From an uncultured bacterium (GTDB taxonomy: Bacteria; Verrucomicrobiota; Kiritimatiellia; CAIKKV01; CAIJXV01): a stretch of 32,400 nt of DNA. The DNA lies in contig CAIJXV010000109.1 of NCBI GenBank assembly GCA_903824675.1, positions 1 to 32,400 on the forward strand, read 5' to 3'. This document shows, one piece after another, positions 24,457 through 32,133 of this stretch. A program made the translations under genes and the position numbers. Position 1 is the first letter of the stretch; every line of letters begins with the position of its first letter. Under the pieces are notes generated by a model. It was not told the DNA's origin and searched no databases. It saw nothing but the letters and a program-made list of their open reading frames with translations.

Positions 24457-24521
24457 ATCCGCTCGGCTTGTGTTACGTTTGCATTGTTATGAATCGGTGG
24501 GGGGGAGATCAAGGATAATCC

Positions 24522-25304
24522 ATGAGTATGACGGTTTGTGTTTTGGCCAGCGGGAGTTCCGGAAACAGCACCTATGTGTCGGCGGGCGGTACGGCGATTT
24601 TGATCGATGCCGGATTAAGTGCCCGGGAATTGACCCGTCGACTCGAAGGGATTGGCGTTCTACCCCAGTCGATTAGCGCGGTCTGCCTGACCCATGAGCA
24701 TTCGGATCATACCGGGGGGTTGAAGGTTCTGCATCGCAAGTATGGGTGGGCATTGTATGCCAATTCCGGGACGGTGGACGGGGTGGCCCGCAATCCCGAC
24801 CATGTCGGGTTGAAGTGGACGGTATTTGCCACCGGTTCCGCTTTTCAGATCGGGGCCCTGCGCTTGGAACCTTTTACCGTTTCCCATGATGCCACCGATC
24901 CGGTGGGATTTGTGGTCAATCATGGCGAAATGCGCCTCGGCCTCGTGACCGACATGGGGATGGCGACCGAAGTTATCCGCCAGCGTTTGACGCGGTGCCG
25001 GGTGTTGGTGTTGGAGGCAAATCACGATGAAAATCTGCTGAAGAACTCCAAACGACCCTGGCCGCTGATCCAACGGATCCAGGGGCGGCAAGGTCATTTA
25101 TCCAACCAGCACGCGGCGGAGTTGATCGCCCATGTGGCCGGCGATACGCTGGAGGTGGTTTATCTGGCCCATTTGAGTTCGGAATGCAATCAGCCCGCCC
25201 TGGCCTTGTCGACGGTGGCGGCCCATTTGAAGTCCCGGGGACTGGACCGAATTCGCCTGGAGGTGTGTTGCCAGGAGCGGGCGAGTTCGATTTGGTCTCC
25301 TTAA
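24522..25304 (+). CDS. MBL-fold metallo-hydrolase (WalJ/YycJ-like)
   Basis: 260 residues. LASGSSGNSTYV opens the family pattern. HEHSDH is the HxHxDH dinuclear metal motif, SHDATDPVGF supplies the next His, VTDMG the bridging Asp, and LEANHD and YLAHLSSECN the last ligands. WalJ-like enzymes are nucleases linked to cell-wall regulation and DNA repair. AAGGA lies at 24511-24515. No signal peptide. It opens a rightward run with the MFS and mutarotase genes. Confidence 0.85.
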   Translation: MSMTVCVLASGSSGNSTYVSAGGTAILIDAGLSARELTRRLEGIGVLPQSISAVCLTHEHSDHTGGLKVLHRKYGWALYANSGTVDGVARNPDHVGLKWTVFATGSAFQIGALRLEPFTVSHDATDPVGFVVNHGEMRLGLVTDMGMATEVIRQRLTRCRVLVLEANHDENLLKNSKRPWPLIQRIQGRQGHLSNQHAAELIAHVAGDTLEVVYLAHLSSECNQPALALSTVAAHLKSRGLDRIRLEVCCQERASSIWSP

Positions 25305-25330
25305 GGTTTTGTCAGGAGTAGGGTGCGCGG

Positions 25331-26629
25331 ATGGATCGAACAGAATCGGTATCACGTAACTTTCGCCGGAATGCAGCAGCGGTGGTGGGCTTTGATGCCG
25401 TTTGGAGTCTGGGTTCTCCGGCCTGCAATATTTACACCGTGGTTCCCGCTTACCTGCTCTTCCTGGGCGTGTCCAAAACCGTTCTGCAGTTCATCACCGT
25501 CAGTCTGACCTTTCTGGTGGTTTTGCAATTATGGAGCGGGCCCCTGCTCGGCGGACTGAATCGGCGGCGGCTCCTGATGGTTTCCTGGTTCATCTATCCA
25601 TTGACCCTGTTTCTATTCGGTCTCCTGGGTCTGGCGGGATGGACCCTGGTGCCGAAAGGCGTGTGGGTTGTCCTGATGGCGCTGGCCTTTATCTGTGTGG
25701 CGATCACGATCCAGCTTTCGGTGCCGGCCTATGCCGAGATGGTCTTGGAAAATACCCCGATGGGTTGGCGGGGTCGGCTGGCTTCGCTCCGCAGTCTGGG
25801 CGCGGGATTGTTCGGTATCGCCGGTCTTTTCCTGGCCCAACATCTGATGGCCGGTTGGGACGCCCCGCATAATTTCCACTGGTGTTTCATTGTCGGCCCC
25901 TTGCTCATGGGATTATCCTGTCAGAGCTTGTGGGGATTTCGTGATTCCGGGCCGGTCTCCGTTGAGCCGCCTCTCGTCCCAAGCACCGCATCGGCCTTCA
26001 ATGCGGCGATCGGGCCCGTCCGGGGTTTGTTGAGCCATTTCACCTTCCGAGTGTTCATCGTGTTCCTGGCGTTGCTGACGATGGGCCATAGCCTCGCCCC
26101 GCTTCTGCTGGGCTATGGTCGCGACGTGTTGGGCATGACGGTGGTCGACACCAATAAATTCACAGCGGCTTATTACGCAGGTGCTTTTTTTCTGGGAATG
26201 GCGATTACCCTTCTGGCCGATCGGTTCGGATTCCGGCTGATCGCCGTGATTGCCGCCCTCAACCTGGGCATCGCCTTTCTGGCCCCGATCCTGTTTCCCC
26301 ATTCGGTTTGGGCTTTATTAATCGCGTATGCCCTGATTATCAGCAGTATGAATCTGACCAGCCTGGTTCTGGCCAACTTGGGTAACGAATTGATGCCGGG
26401 CAATAAAACCACCACCATTATCGCGGCTTCGTCCCTGTTGGTGATGCCGTTAAATCTTATCACGGCCCCATTGGGGGGACGCCTGGTGGATGTCTATGGC
26501 GCGGCGGGTTACACTGCCGTTTTTACCGGGGGGGTGGTTTTGAGTTTGTGTGCCGCACTGGGATTTCTCGTAGTCATTCGCGAGCCGCGGACAGGTGAGG
26601 AAATTGTGATCCGGCAACGGGCGATTTGA
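25331..26629 (+). CDS. Major-facilitator-type membrane transporter
   Basis: 432 residues with about 12 hydrophobic segments. The order (GFDAVWSLGSPACNIYTVVPAY, then LGGLNRRRLLMVSWFIYP, with an inner loop around GFRDSGPVSVEPP, and a second half from GYGRDVLGMTVVDTNKF) is that of MFS proteins. No substrate motif is recognised. The first part avoids the usual charged N-terminus and starts at ATG 25331, near a GGAG. It runs 26 bases after the hydrolase and 50 before the mutarotase. A sugar substrate is guessed only from that neighbour. Confidence 0.78.
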   Translation: MDRTESVSRNFRRNAAAVVGFDAVWSLGSPACNIYTVVPAYLLFLGVSKTVLQFITVSLTFLVVLQLWSGPLLGGLNRRRLLMVSWFIYPLTLFLFGLLGLAGWTLVPKGVWVVLMALAFICVAITIQLSVPAYAEMVLENTPMGWRGRLASLRSLGAGLFGIAGLFLAQHLMAGWDAPHNFHWCFIVGPLLMGLSCQSLWGFRDSGPVSVEPPLVPSTASAFNAAIGPVRGLLSHFTFRVFIVFLALLTMGHSLAPLLLGYGRDVLGMTVVDTNKFTAAYYAGAFFLGMAITLLADRFGFRLIAVIAALNLGIAFLAPILFPHSVWALLIAYALIISSMNLTSLVLANLGNELMPGNKTTTIIAASSLLVMPLNLITAPLGGRLVDVYGAAGYTAVFTGGVVLSLCAALGFLVVIREPRTGEEIVIRQRAI

Positions 26630-26679
26630 GGCCACAGTGCGTTCGGTGCCGCAGACGAATGAATAAAAGAAAGGATTCC

Positions 26680-27579
26680 ATGATGGATGCTAAGATTCCC
26701 CAAAAACTCTCGATTCCGGGGCGGGTCGCGGAAGAACCCGGTAACAACGGTTTGATGAAACTGATTTTGACTCATCCCTCGGGAGCCCGGGTTGAGATCT
26801 ATCGGCACGGGGCACATATCACCTCCTGGCGGACAGCCGCAGGTGTTGAGCAATTTTTTCTCAGCCCCCAATCCCATTTTCGTGCAGACCGGCCGATTCG
26901 CGGGGGAATCCCGGTGGTCTTTCCCCAATTTGGTGACGGACCCCTGCCCAAACATGGGTTCGCACGAGTTCTCTCCTGGACGCCGGTAGCTTCAACCGAA
27001 ACCGCCACGGGTGCGGTAACGCTCACCTTTCAACTGGAAGATTCGGCTGGCACCCGGGCCACAGGGGCGCCGGCCTTTCGGGCACGACTGCTCCTGGAAC
27101 TCGAACCCACGACGCTGACCCTGACCTGGGGTGTCCTTAACCGGGGGAATGACCGATGGTCATTCACCTGCGCCTTGCATACCTATTTCCGGGTGGCCGA
27201 CATTGGCCGTGCGGCCGTGGAGGGGCTCCAGGGGGTTACGCTGGTGGATTCACTCCGGGCGGATCGGCGGGAAGTTGAATCACGGGCCCAGATTCGTTTT
27301 GCGGAGGAGGTGGATCGGGTTTACGTTGCCGCGCCGAATCGGTTGGCGGTGATTGACGAGGCGGAGCGGCGCCGGGTAGGGATCGAAAAGACCGGGATGG
27401 TTGATGCCGTCGTCTGGAACCCCTGGATCGACAAATCGAAGCGGCTGGAAGATTTCGGGGATGAAGACTACCGAAAGATGGTCTGTGTCGAGACGGGGAA
27501 TATCGATAAACCCGTTAGCTTGGCGCCCGGTGCAGACTGGAGTGGGTCCACGCGTTTCGTTGCGGACAAAGAGCATTAA
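26680..27579 (+). CDS. D-hexose-6-phosphate mutarotase (aldose 1-epimerase family)
   Basis: 299 residues from the ATG at 26680 with AAAGGA ahead; longer starts at 26626 and 26659 are less likely. The beta-sandwich family interconverts alpha and beta anomers. RGGIPVVFPQFGDGPLPKHGFAR holds the substrate Arg and the first His, CALHTYFRVADI the second His, and VCVETGNI the catalytic Glu. Residues 244-255 (VDAVVWNPWIDK) match the YeaD-like form that acts on glucose 6-phosphate. Cytosolic. Confidence 0.87.
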   Translation: MMDAKIPQKLSIPGRVAEEPGNNGLMKLILTHPSGARVEIYRHGAHITSWRTAAGVEQFFLSPQSHFRADRPIRGGIPVVFPQFGDGPLPKHGFARVLSWTPVASTETATGAVTLTFQLEDSAGTRATGAPAFRARLLLELEPTTLTLTWGVLNRGNDRWSFTCALHTYFRVADIGRAAVEGLQGVTLVDSLRADRREVESRAQIRFAEEVDRVYVAAPNRLAVIDEAERRRVGIEKTGMVDAVVWNPWIDKSKRLEDFGDEDYRKMVCVETGNIDKPVSLAPGADWSGSTRFVADKEH

Positions 27580-27882
27580 TCCAGCATTTCACTCATGCTG
27601 TAGCTGCGGCCGACCTGCCCTGAGTTTGCCGAAGGATGGCCGCGGGGGTTGCGGTGAACGCCGATCTTGACGGCACAGTCTCAATCCTCAAGGAACGACC
27701 GGACAAGGAGAAACGCCCGGTGGTCCTGTTCTCAAGCCGATCTCCATGAGGAGGGCCAACTGTCCGCTTTTGAACGCTCCACGACAAATTTGTTTTTTGG
27801 GGCTATTTTTTGGGCTTGAAACAAAGAGTGATTTGCGGGATAAATTTAGGTTGTCTTTAACACGGAAAGCGAGCGATTCAGC
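27580..27882. other. Spacer with REP-like repeat
   Basis: 303 bases without a gene. The REP-like element (27606-27643) is listed separately. A weak promoter candidate is TTGAAA (27816-27821) and GATAAA (27839-27844), 17 apart, 38 bases before the aminotransferase ATG. Confidence 0.5.
27606..27643. repeat. REP-like palindromic element
   Basis: GCGGCC (27606-27611) and GGCCGC (27638-27643) bracket a core CCTGCCCTGAGTTTGCCGAA. The CCCTGAG...CGAAGG pattern is seen as a dispersed intergenic repeat in many bacterial genomes. Confidence 0.5.
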
Positions 27883-29253
27883 ATGGCACACAAGTATAAC
27901 CTGACCCCGGTGAGCGTGAAACCTGTCGAAACGAAGTACCGGAAAATTGTAACGAAAATTCCCGTTCCCGAGTCCCTGGCGATTTTTGACCGGTTGAACA
28001 AGTATGAGCCCGTGAGCATGTCCGGTCAGCCGCCGATCATCTGGCATAAGGCGGAGGGGATTAATGTTTACGACAAGTGGGGCAATAAGTGGCTGGATTG
28101 GTCCAGCGGGGTATTGATTACGAATTCCGGTCATGCCCATCCCCGGATTTGCGCCGCCGTTCAGGCTATGCTGGATCAGAAACTCCTGGCCACCTATGTT
28201 TTTCCCCATGAAGGTCGCGCCGAATTGTGCGAACGTCTGGCCAAGAAATCCCCCGACGGGACGTATAAGGTTTTTCTGCTGACCACCGGCAGTGAAGCGT
28301 GCGAAAACGCCATCAAGCTGGCCCGGACCTATGGAACCCGTAAACACGGCAAGCGGAAATACGTCTTTGTGTCGTTCGAGACCGGTTTCCATGGGCGGAC
28401 GATGGGCGTGCAGATGGCGGGGGGGAATCCGGCGCTCAAGGAATGGATCACCGAGCAGGCGCCCGGTTTTGTCCAGGTTCCCTTTCCCGACGGGTTCCGC
28501 ACGGAAGACAACCGGTTTGAAGTGTTCGAGAAGACCTTGGCGAAGCAGGGAGTGACTCCCGACCAGGTTTGCGGGGTCATGTTTGAATCCTACCAAGGCG
28601 CGGGGCCGAATTTCATGCCCGTCGAGTATGCCCAGGCATTGGAAGCCTGGTGCCGCAAACATGATGTGGTTTTGATCACCGACGAGGTCCAGTCCGGTTT
28701 CGGCCGAACCGGGAAATTCTTCTGCTTCCAGCATTACGGGATCAAGCCGGATCTGATCACCTGTGGTAAAGGGTTATCCTCCAGTCTGCCGATCGCGGCG
28801 GTGATCGGGCGCAGTGACATCATGGATCTGTATCCTCCGGGATCGATGACCAGCACCCATTCGGCGAGCCCGTTGCCGGTGGCGTCGGCGATTGCAAATC
28901 TTCAGGTCTTGGATGATGAGAAATTGACCGAGAAGGCCGCCGCCCTGGAGCCCCTTTTGAAGAAAGCGTTGGAAGGCTTGAAGGCCAAGTATCCGAAGAA
29001 CATCGGATTTGTTCCCTGCAAAGGCTTGGTGGCGGGGATGTTGATGGTCAAGCCGGGGACGAAGGATCCGGATGCCGACACGGCGACGATGATCAACGAG
29101 AAATGTTTCCAGAAAGGTTTATTGATGTTTGCGCCGGTGGGAGTTGGAGGCGCTTGCGTCAAAATTGCACCGCCGCTGACCATCCCCCGTGAGGCCTTGG
29201 AAGAGGGCATCGCGGTTTTGGAAGAAGCCTGCGCCGAGGTTTTGGGGAAATAA
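27883..29253 (+). CDS. Class III aminotransferase (4-aminobutyrate/acetylornithine type)
   Basis: 456 residues, PLP-dependent. WLDWSSGVLITNSGHAHP (residues 67-84), TTGSEACENAIKLAR, FETGFHGRTMG, ITDEVQSGFGRTG and the Schiff-base Lys in TCGKGLSSSLP are the class III set in order. THSASPLPVASAIANL follows. Compared with 4-aminobutyrate transaminases the N-terminus is about 20 residues longer. Donor substrate (GABA, ornithine or other omega-amine) not decided. Its stop lies four bases before that of the opposing lipoprotein gene. Confidence 0.9.
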   Translation: MAHKYNLTPVSVKPVETKYRKIVTKIPVPESLAIFDRLNKYEPVSMSGQPPIIWHKAEGINVYDKWGNKWLDWSSGVLITNSGHAHPRICAAVQAMLDQKLLATYVFPHEGRAELCERLAKKSPDGTYKVFLLTTGSEACENAIKLARTYGTRKHGKRKYVFVSFETGFHGRTMGVQMAGGNPALKEWITEQAPGFVQVPFPDGFRTEDNRFEVFEKTLAKQGVTPDQVCGVMFESYQGAGPNFMPVEYAQALEAWCRKHDVVLITDEVQSGFGRTGKFFCFQHYGIKPDLITCGKGLSSSLPIAAVIGRSDIMDLYPPGSMTSTHSASPLPVASAIANLQVLDDEKLTEKAAALEPLLKKALEGLKAKYPKNIGFVPCKGLVAGMLMVKPGTKDPDADTATMINEKCFQKGLLMFAPVGVGGACVKIAPPLTIPREALEEGIAVLEEACAEVLGK

Positions 29254-29257
29254 GGGT

Positions 29258-29719
29258 TTAATGTTTTCCTGATCCGGAAGGAAGCGGTTGGGTCTGTTCC
29301 CGGATGATATAAATCCGGTCATAGGGCCGACCATAAGGCCCTCCGCCGTACCCGTCATTATCAAAACGGTTCCGATGGCTCCATTCATGGAAGGCCGCGT
29401 CGCGCGCGGCGGCATCCAGATAGGTCTGTTGCATATAATTGATCACCGCATCGGGCACTCCGTCCGCCTTCAGTTCGGCCAACTGGCTCGCCTGGAGCCG
29501 GTAGACCGTGCCCGACGTCTTCATCTTCTGAATGATGTCATCCGCAGGGATGCCGGCTTTACACATTTCGACGATCTGAGGAACCGTGATGGGTTCAGGC
29601 CGGGGTTTTCCCAGATGGGCACACCCGCAGCACAATAGAGCGGCAATCACAGCACCCAGGCCGGCCGACTTCACTAGATTACCAGCCGTCGGATTCACGA
29701 TCCTATGCATGAAGTTCAT
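29258..29719 (-). CDS. Lipoprotein with two short repeated helical motifs
   Basis: 153 residues. A signal peptide with a lipobox (AALLCCGC, lipid Cys at about 33) predicts membrane anchoring. The mature region holds VPQIVEMCKAGIPADDIIQKMK and LAELKADGVPDAVINYMQQ, two helical repeats of a type common in PVC and proteobacterial lipoproteins. The C-terminus is Gly/Tyr/Arg-rich. GAGAGGA lies ahead of the ATG. Function unknown. Convergent with the aminotransferase gene, leaving no room for a terminator between. Confidence 0.78.
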   Translation of the reverse strand: MNFMHRIVNPTAGNLVKSAGLGAVIAALLCCGCAHLGKPRPEPITVPQIVEMCKAGIPADDIIQKMKTSGTVYRLQASQLAELKADGVPDAVINYMQQTYLDAAARDAAFHEWSHRNRFDNDGYGGGPYGRPYDRIYIIREQTQPLPSGSGKH

Positions 29720-29800
29720 TGTTGCGCCGTCCTCTCCGTGTGAATTTCAAATGAGCATTACGATATTCATAATCATACAAAATGAAGGGCTCTCCAGCTA

Positions 29801-30055
29801 TTGAAAAAAAGATTCAGATTGATTGAAGGGTATGCGATCTATTGGAACGATGCTGACCCCGCGTCGTCGAGGCAGGCGATGCTCTTCTATACCAGGGATG
29901 GATCCGTTGTTGCCGGACTAGCTGTGGAGCAGGATGTAGCCGATGACACATTGAGAGATATGGCGGCCTTTGTGGGGTCGCATCACGCGTTGCTCGGCTC
30001 AGAACAACGTCCTCCAGACACGGCAGAGGCATTCATTGCCCTCTGCAATACCTGA
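29801..30055 (+). CDS. Small hypothetical protein
   Basis: 84 residues from a TTG at 29801 with only a distant GAAGG. It reads plausibly as a folded protein (RLIEGYAIYWNDADP, MLFYTRDGSVVAGLAVEQ, then a helix and a tail) but no family is recognised. It may start further in. Confidence 0.45.
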   Translation: MKKRFRLIEGYAIYWNDADPASSRQAMLFYTRDGSVVAGLAVEQDVADDTLRDMAAFVGSHHALLGSEQRPPDTAEAFIALCNT

Positions 30056-30094
30056 GACGCCACTCCCCCTCGCTACGCCGGTGACACGGCGTCT
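30055..30094. repeat. Nested inverted repeat downstream of 29801 gene
   Basis: AGACGCC (30055-30061) pairs with GGCGTCT (30088-30094), and an inner CGCCG/CGGCG pair lies within. It overlaps the stop codon of the preceding frame. It could be a terminator without a U-run, or a recombination site. Confidence 0.4.
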
Positions 30095-30570
30095 GCTTAC
30101 GCACAGGCCGCGCATTTATTGATGTTTGCTGGTATGTCCGAAGCGTTGCAGGCAATTCGATCGCTTGGAAGGTTCAGCGGGGATGGTCTGGCGCGATAGT
30201 GTCCGCGTTGGGGAATTGAGGGAGCCCTGCCCGCAGGGGACGCCGGCAACTTTCCAGTCTGAACGGAAACTTCGGGGGTCGGCCCGCCAAAGTACTCACA
30301 ACCCTCCTGTGGCCATTCACGGCTGCCGTCGGCTGGCTTGAAGGCATAATCGGCTGAGCCTGCCGGCTGGTTCGCTGTGGCCGATCGTGTGGGTTTGACA
30401 CCTGAACGCTGAGCGGCCATTAGCCGGCTTGATGGAGTTTTGCCAGGCAAGCCCGATGGTCAGGGTTGAGACGATAGTTGGGCGATAGACTTAATAATTA
30501 CAGATGAACCCTGAGGATCTTCCGGAAATAATGGCTTGAATAATAATGATATTAGCAATACGATAGCATT
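30056..30570. other. Gene-poor stretch
   Basis: About 500 bases with no supportable gene. Minus-strand frames at 30097-30450 are low in family-like content. A CCCTG/CAGGG hairpin and GC-rich fragments suggest decayed accessory DNA. Confidence 0.45.
30536..30564 (+). promoter_or_regulatory. Candidate brnT promoter
   Basis: TTGAAT (30536-30541) and TACGAT (30559-30564), 17 apart. The brnT ATG at 30571 begins seven bases after the -10, so a leaderless transcript is expected. TAATG (30544-30548) and CATTA (30567-30571) could form part of an autoregulatory operator. Confidence 0.5.
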
Positions 30571-30873
30571 ATGAATGGAATGAGATTCACATGGGATGCA
30601 GATAAGGCAAAGGCCAATCTGCGTAAACATGGCGTTTCTTTTGAGGAGGCGACATCCGTCTTTGCCGATGAAAAGGCTCGATTGAAGCACGATCCCGAAC
30701 ATTCGAAGGAAGAAGACCGGTTTATCCTCCTCGGATTCAGTTCTGTGCTTCGTATTCTGGTTGTCTGTCATGTTTATCGGCAAGGGGATCAAGTGATCAG
30801 GCTTATTTCGGCTCGTAAAGCAACCCGTAACGAACATCAGCAGTATGGGAGGGACTATGAAAAAGGAATATGA
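30571..30873 (+). CDS. brnT: BrnT-type toxin (RelE-like ribonuclease)
   Basis: 100 residues. FTWDADKAKANLRKHGVSFEEATSVFADEKA is the family N-terminus, and LISARKATRNEHQQY at the end contains the conserved Arg-Lys-Arg/Glu cluster. BrnT toxins cut mRNA and stop growth. Most relatives begin at the MRFTWD Met (30580), but the promoter geometry favours 30571. It overlaps the antitoxin start by 17 bases. Confidence 0.87.
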   Translation: MNGMRFTWDADKAKANLRKHGVSFEEATSVFADEKARLKHDPEHSKEEDRFILLGFSSVLRILVVCHVYRQGDQVIRLISARKATRNEHQQYGRDYEKGI

Positions 30874-31069
30874 TTTCTCGGATTCGGTTCGAAATCCTTA
30901 TGCCAAGTATTTTCGAAAACAGGTCACCATGCGTCTGGGGACGGATGTTATCGATTATTTTAAAGCCCTGGCAAAGGAGACTGGCGTGCCATACCAGAAT
31001 CTGATCAACCTGTATCTTCGGGAGTGTGCCCATTCAGGCAAGAAACTCGCTCTGAAATGGGCATCCTAA
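30857..31069 (+). CDS. brnA: BrnA-type antitoxin
   Basis: 70 residues of ribbon-helix-helix type, with QVTMRLGTDVIDYFKALAKETGVPYQNLINLYLRE carrying the DNA-binding strand and two helices. GGGAGGG precedes the ATG. It should neutralise BrnT and repress the operon. A DNA-binding CopG-like relative is the alternative. Confidence 0.82.
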   Translation: MKKEYDFSDSVRNPYAKYFRKQVTMRLGTDVIDYFKALAKETGVPYQNLINLYLRECAHSGKKLALKWAS

Positions 31070-31148
31070 ATTTGGGGCTGGATATTGCAATTATCGTCCT
31101 CGTTTCTGAAATCTGTCTGGTTTTCCCATTGTCTGAAAACTCATCCGG

Positions 31149-31181
31149 CGGAGGCGCATCGAAATAGCCAAAACGCCTCCG
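31149..31181. repeat. Hairpin next to direct repeat
   Basis: CGGAGGCG (31149-31156) and CGCCTCCG (31174-31181) are a perfect 8-bp inverted repeat that ends one base before the first 22-bp direct repeat. Confidence 0.7.
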
Positions 31182-31203
31182 AGGTGAAATAAAGGTGAAA
31201 TTT
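31182..31203 (+). repeat. 22-bp direct repeat, copy 1
   Basis: Begins AGGTGAAATAAAGGTGAAAT and is identical to 31488-31509. Each copy itself holds two GGTGAAAT half repeats. Confidence 0.9.
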
Positions 31204-31385
31204 GTCGGGAAAAGGCGGGAAATCAAAAAAACGCATCGTTGCCACTACGAGGATTTAGAGACAAACCAAAGCATGAATGGAAAGCCCATCGACGCAGTCG
31301 CTCTGCTCTTTTGCTCAGGGCATTCGCCGCGCCCACTCTGCGGGTGGCCTGCCATGAGCAAGCCCACTACAATGGGCGCGTCGAA

Positions 31386-31405
31386 TGGCGGAGAGGGGGG
31401 GACTC
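31386..31405 (-). other. tRNA-Ser 3'-end-like fragment
   Basis: TGGCGGAGAGGGGGGGACTC on the plus strand is the complement of a tRNA-Ser 3' end: CCA, discriminator G, acceptor CCTCTCC and a C-rich T-stem. The rest of the tRNA is absent. It resembles the scrap left by integration into a tRNA gene. Confidence 0.45.
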
Positions 31406-31487
31406 CCTATTCTGCTGATTTTATTTATACACATCATAATTATTATCAATATGTTACGCATATCGAAGAATTGATTAAAAGGCATTT

Positions 31488-31509
31488 AGGTGAAATAAAG
31501 GTGAAATTT
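31488..31509 (+). repeat. 22-bp direct repeat, copy 2
   Basis: Identical to 31182-31203, 306 bases downstream. Confidence 0.9.
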
Positions 31510-31598
31510 TGGGCGCTCTGGGTCGGTTTCACTGCCATTTTATCTGATAAGGCCAAAATAAGATAGACAGACAGAAGCACGATCCATATTATTAGGAC

Positions 31599-31844
31599 AT
31601 GCCTGTTGTGTTCAGATTCGAGGGATATCGGTTTTTCTTTTACTCGAATGAAGGTGCGCCACGAGAACCCTTGCATATTCATGTGCGCCGGGGCGATGTG
31701 GTTGCCAAGTTTTGGCTTGAGCCCATTCCGGAAGTCGCAGAATCCTACGGCTTGTCCGCGCATGAATTGGGGGAGCTACTGGACGTAGCCGTCAGACACA
31801 CAGATGAGATTCGGAGGTTTTGGAATGAACACTTTGCTAGCTGA
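31599..31844 (+). CDS. DUF4160-domain protein
   Basis: 81 residues, opening with VVFRFEGYRFFFYSNEG and REPLHIHVRRGDVVAKFWLEP, the DUF4160 pattern with its conserved HxHV. These small proteins usually sit with DUF2442, as here. A toxin-antitoxin role is suspected but not proved. AGGA precedes the ATG closely. Confidence 0.82.
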   Translation: MPVVFRFEGYRFFFYSNEGAPREPLHIHVRRGDVVAKFWLEPIPEVAESYGLSAHELGELLDVAVRHTDEIRRFWNEHFAS

Positions 31845-32085
31845 ACCCGTGGCCATTCGGCTTCACTTCGATCGGGACACGTTATGGGTAGACCTGGCGG
31901 ATGGTCGACAACTGGGTGTTCCTTTGGCGTATTTCCCGCGCCTTCTTAAGGCGACTCCTTCCCAGCGCGATCAGTACACGATAAGTGGCGGCGGAACCGG
32001 ATTACACTGGGATGATTTGGACGAAGATATTGCTGTTTCCGGACTTCTCATGGGTCTGGGCGACCGGATGCGCAAAGCATCCTGA
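31825..32085 (+). CDS. DUF2442-domain protein
   Basis: 86 residues from the ATG at 31825, with GGAGG at 31813-31817. LWVDLADGRQLGVPLAYFPRLLKA and GLHWDDLDEDIAVSGLLMG are the DUF2442 signature, an acidic small fold. It overlaps the DUF4160 gene by 20 bases, so the two are translated together. Confidence 0.86.
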   Translation: MNTLLAEPVAIRLHFDRDTLWVDLADGRQLGVPLAYFPRLLKATPSQRDQYTISGGGTGLHWDDLDEDIAVSGLLMGLGDRMRKAS

Positions 32086-32133
32086 TATCCAGTCTGTGAT
32101 TGTCAAAAATCCCGCCCAAAAATCCTATCTCTA

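Larger units (their letters stand above)
31070..31598. other. Repeat-rich spacer
   Basis: 529 bases without a convincing gene. It contains an 8-bp hairpin, a 22-bp direct-repeat pair and a tRNA-Ser 3'-end-like scrap, listed separately. The frame at 31195-31566 spans these repeats and is not credible. Confidence 0.55.

Noticed and set aside
30097-30450. 117-codon minus-strand frame
   Set aside because: Biased composition and no recognisable fold or ribosome site; more likely decayed DNA.
30470-30490. Integron attC-like GTTGGGC
   Set aside because: Only one core site present and no partner RYYYAAC at a suitable distance.
31195-31566. 123-codon frame across the repeat spacer
   Set aside because: It is built from the direct repeats and the tRNA-like scrap, so it is a chance open frame.
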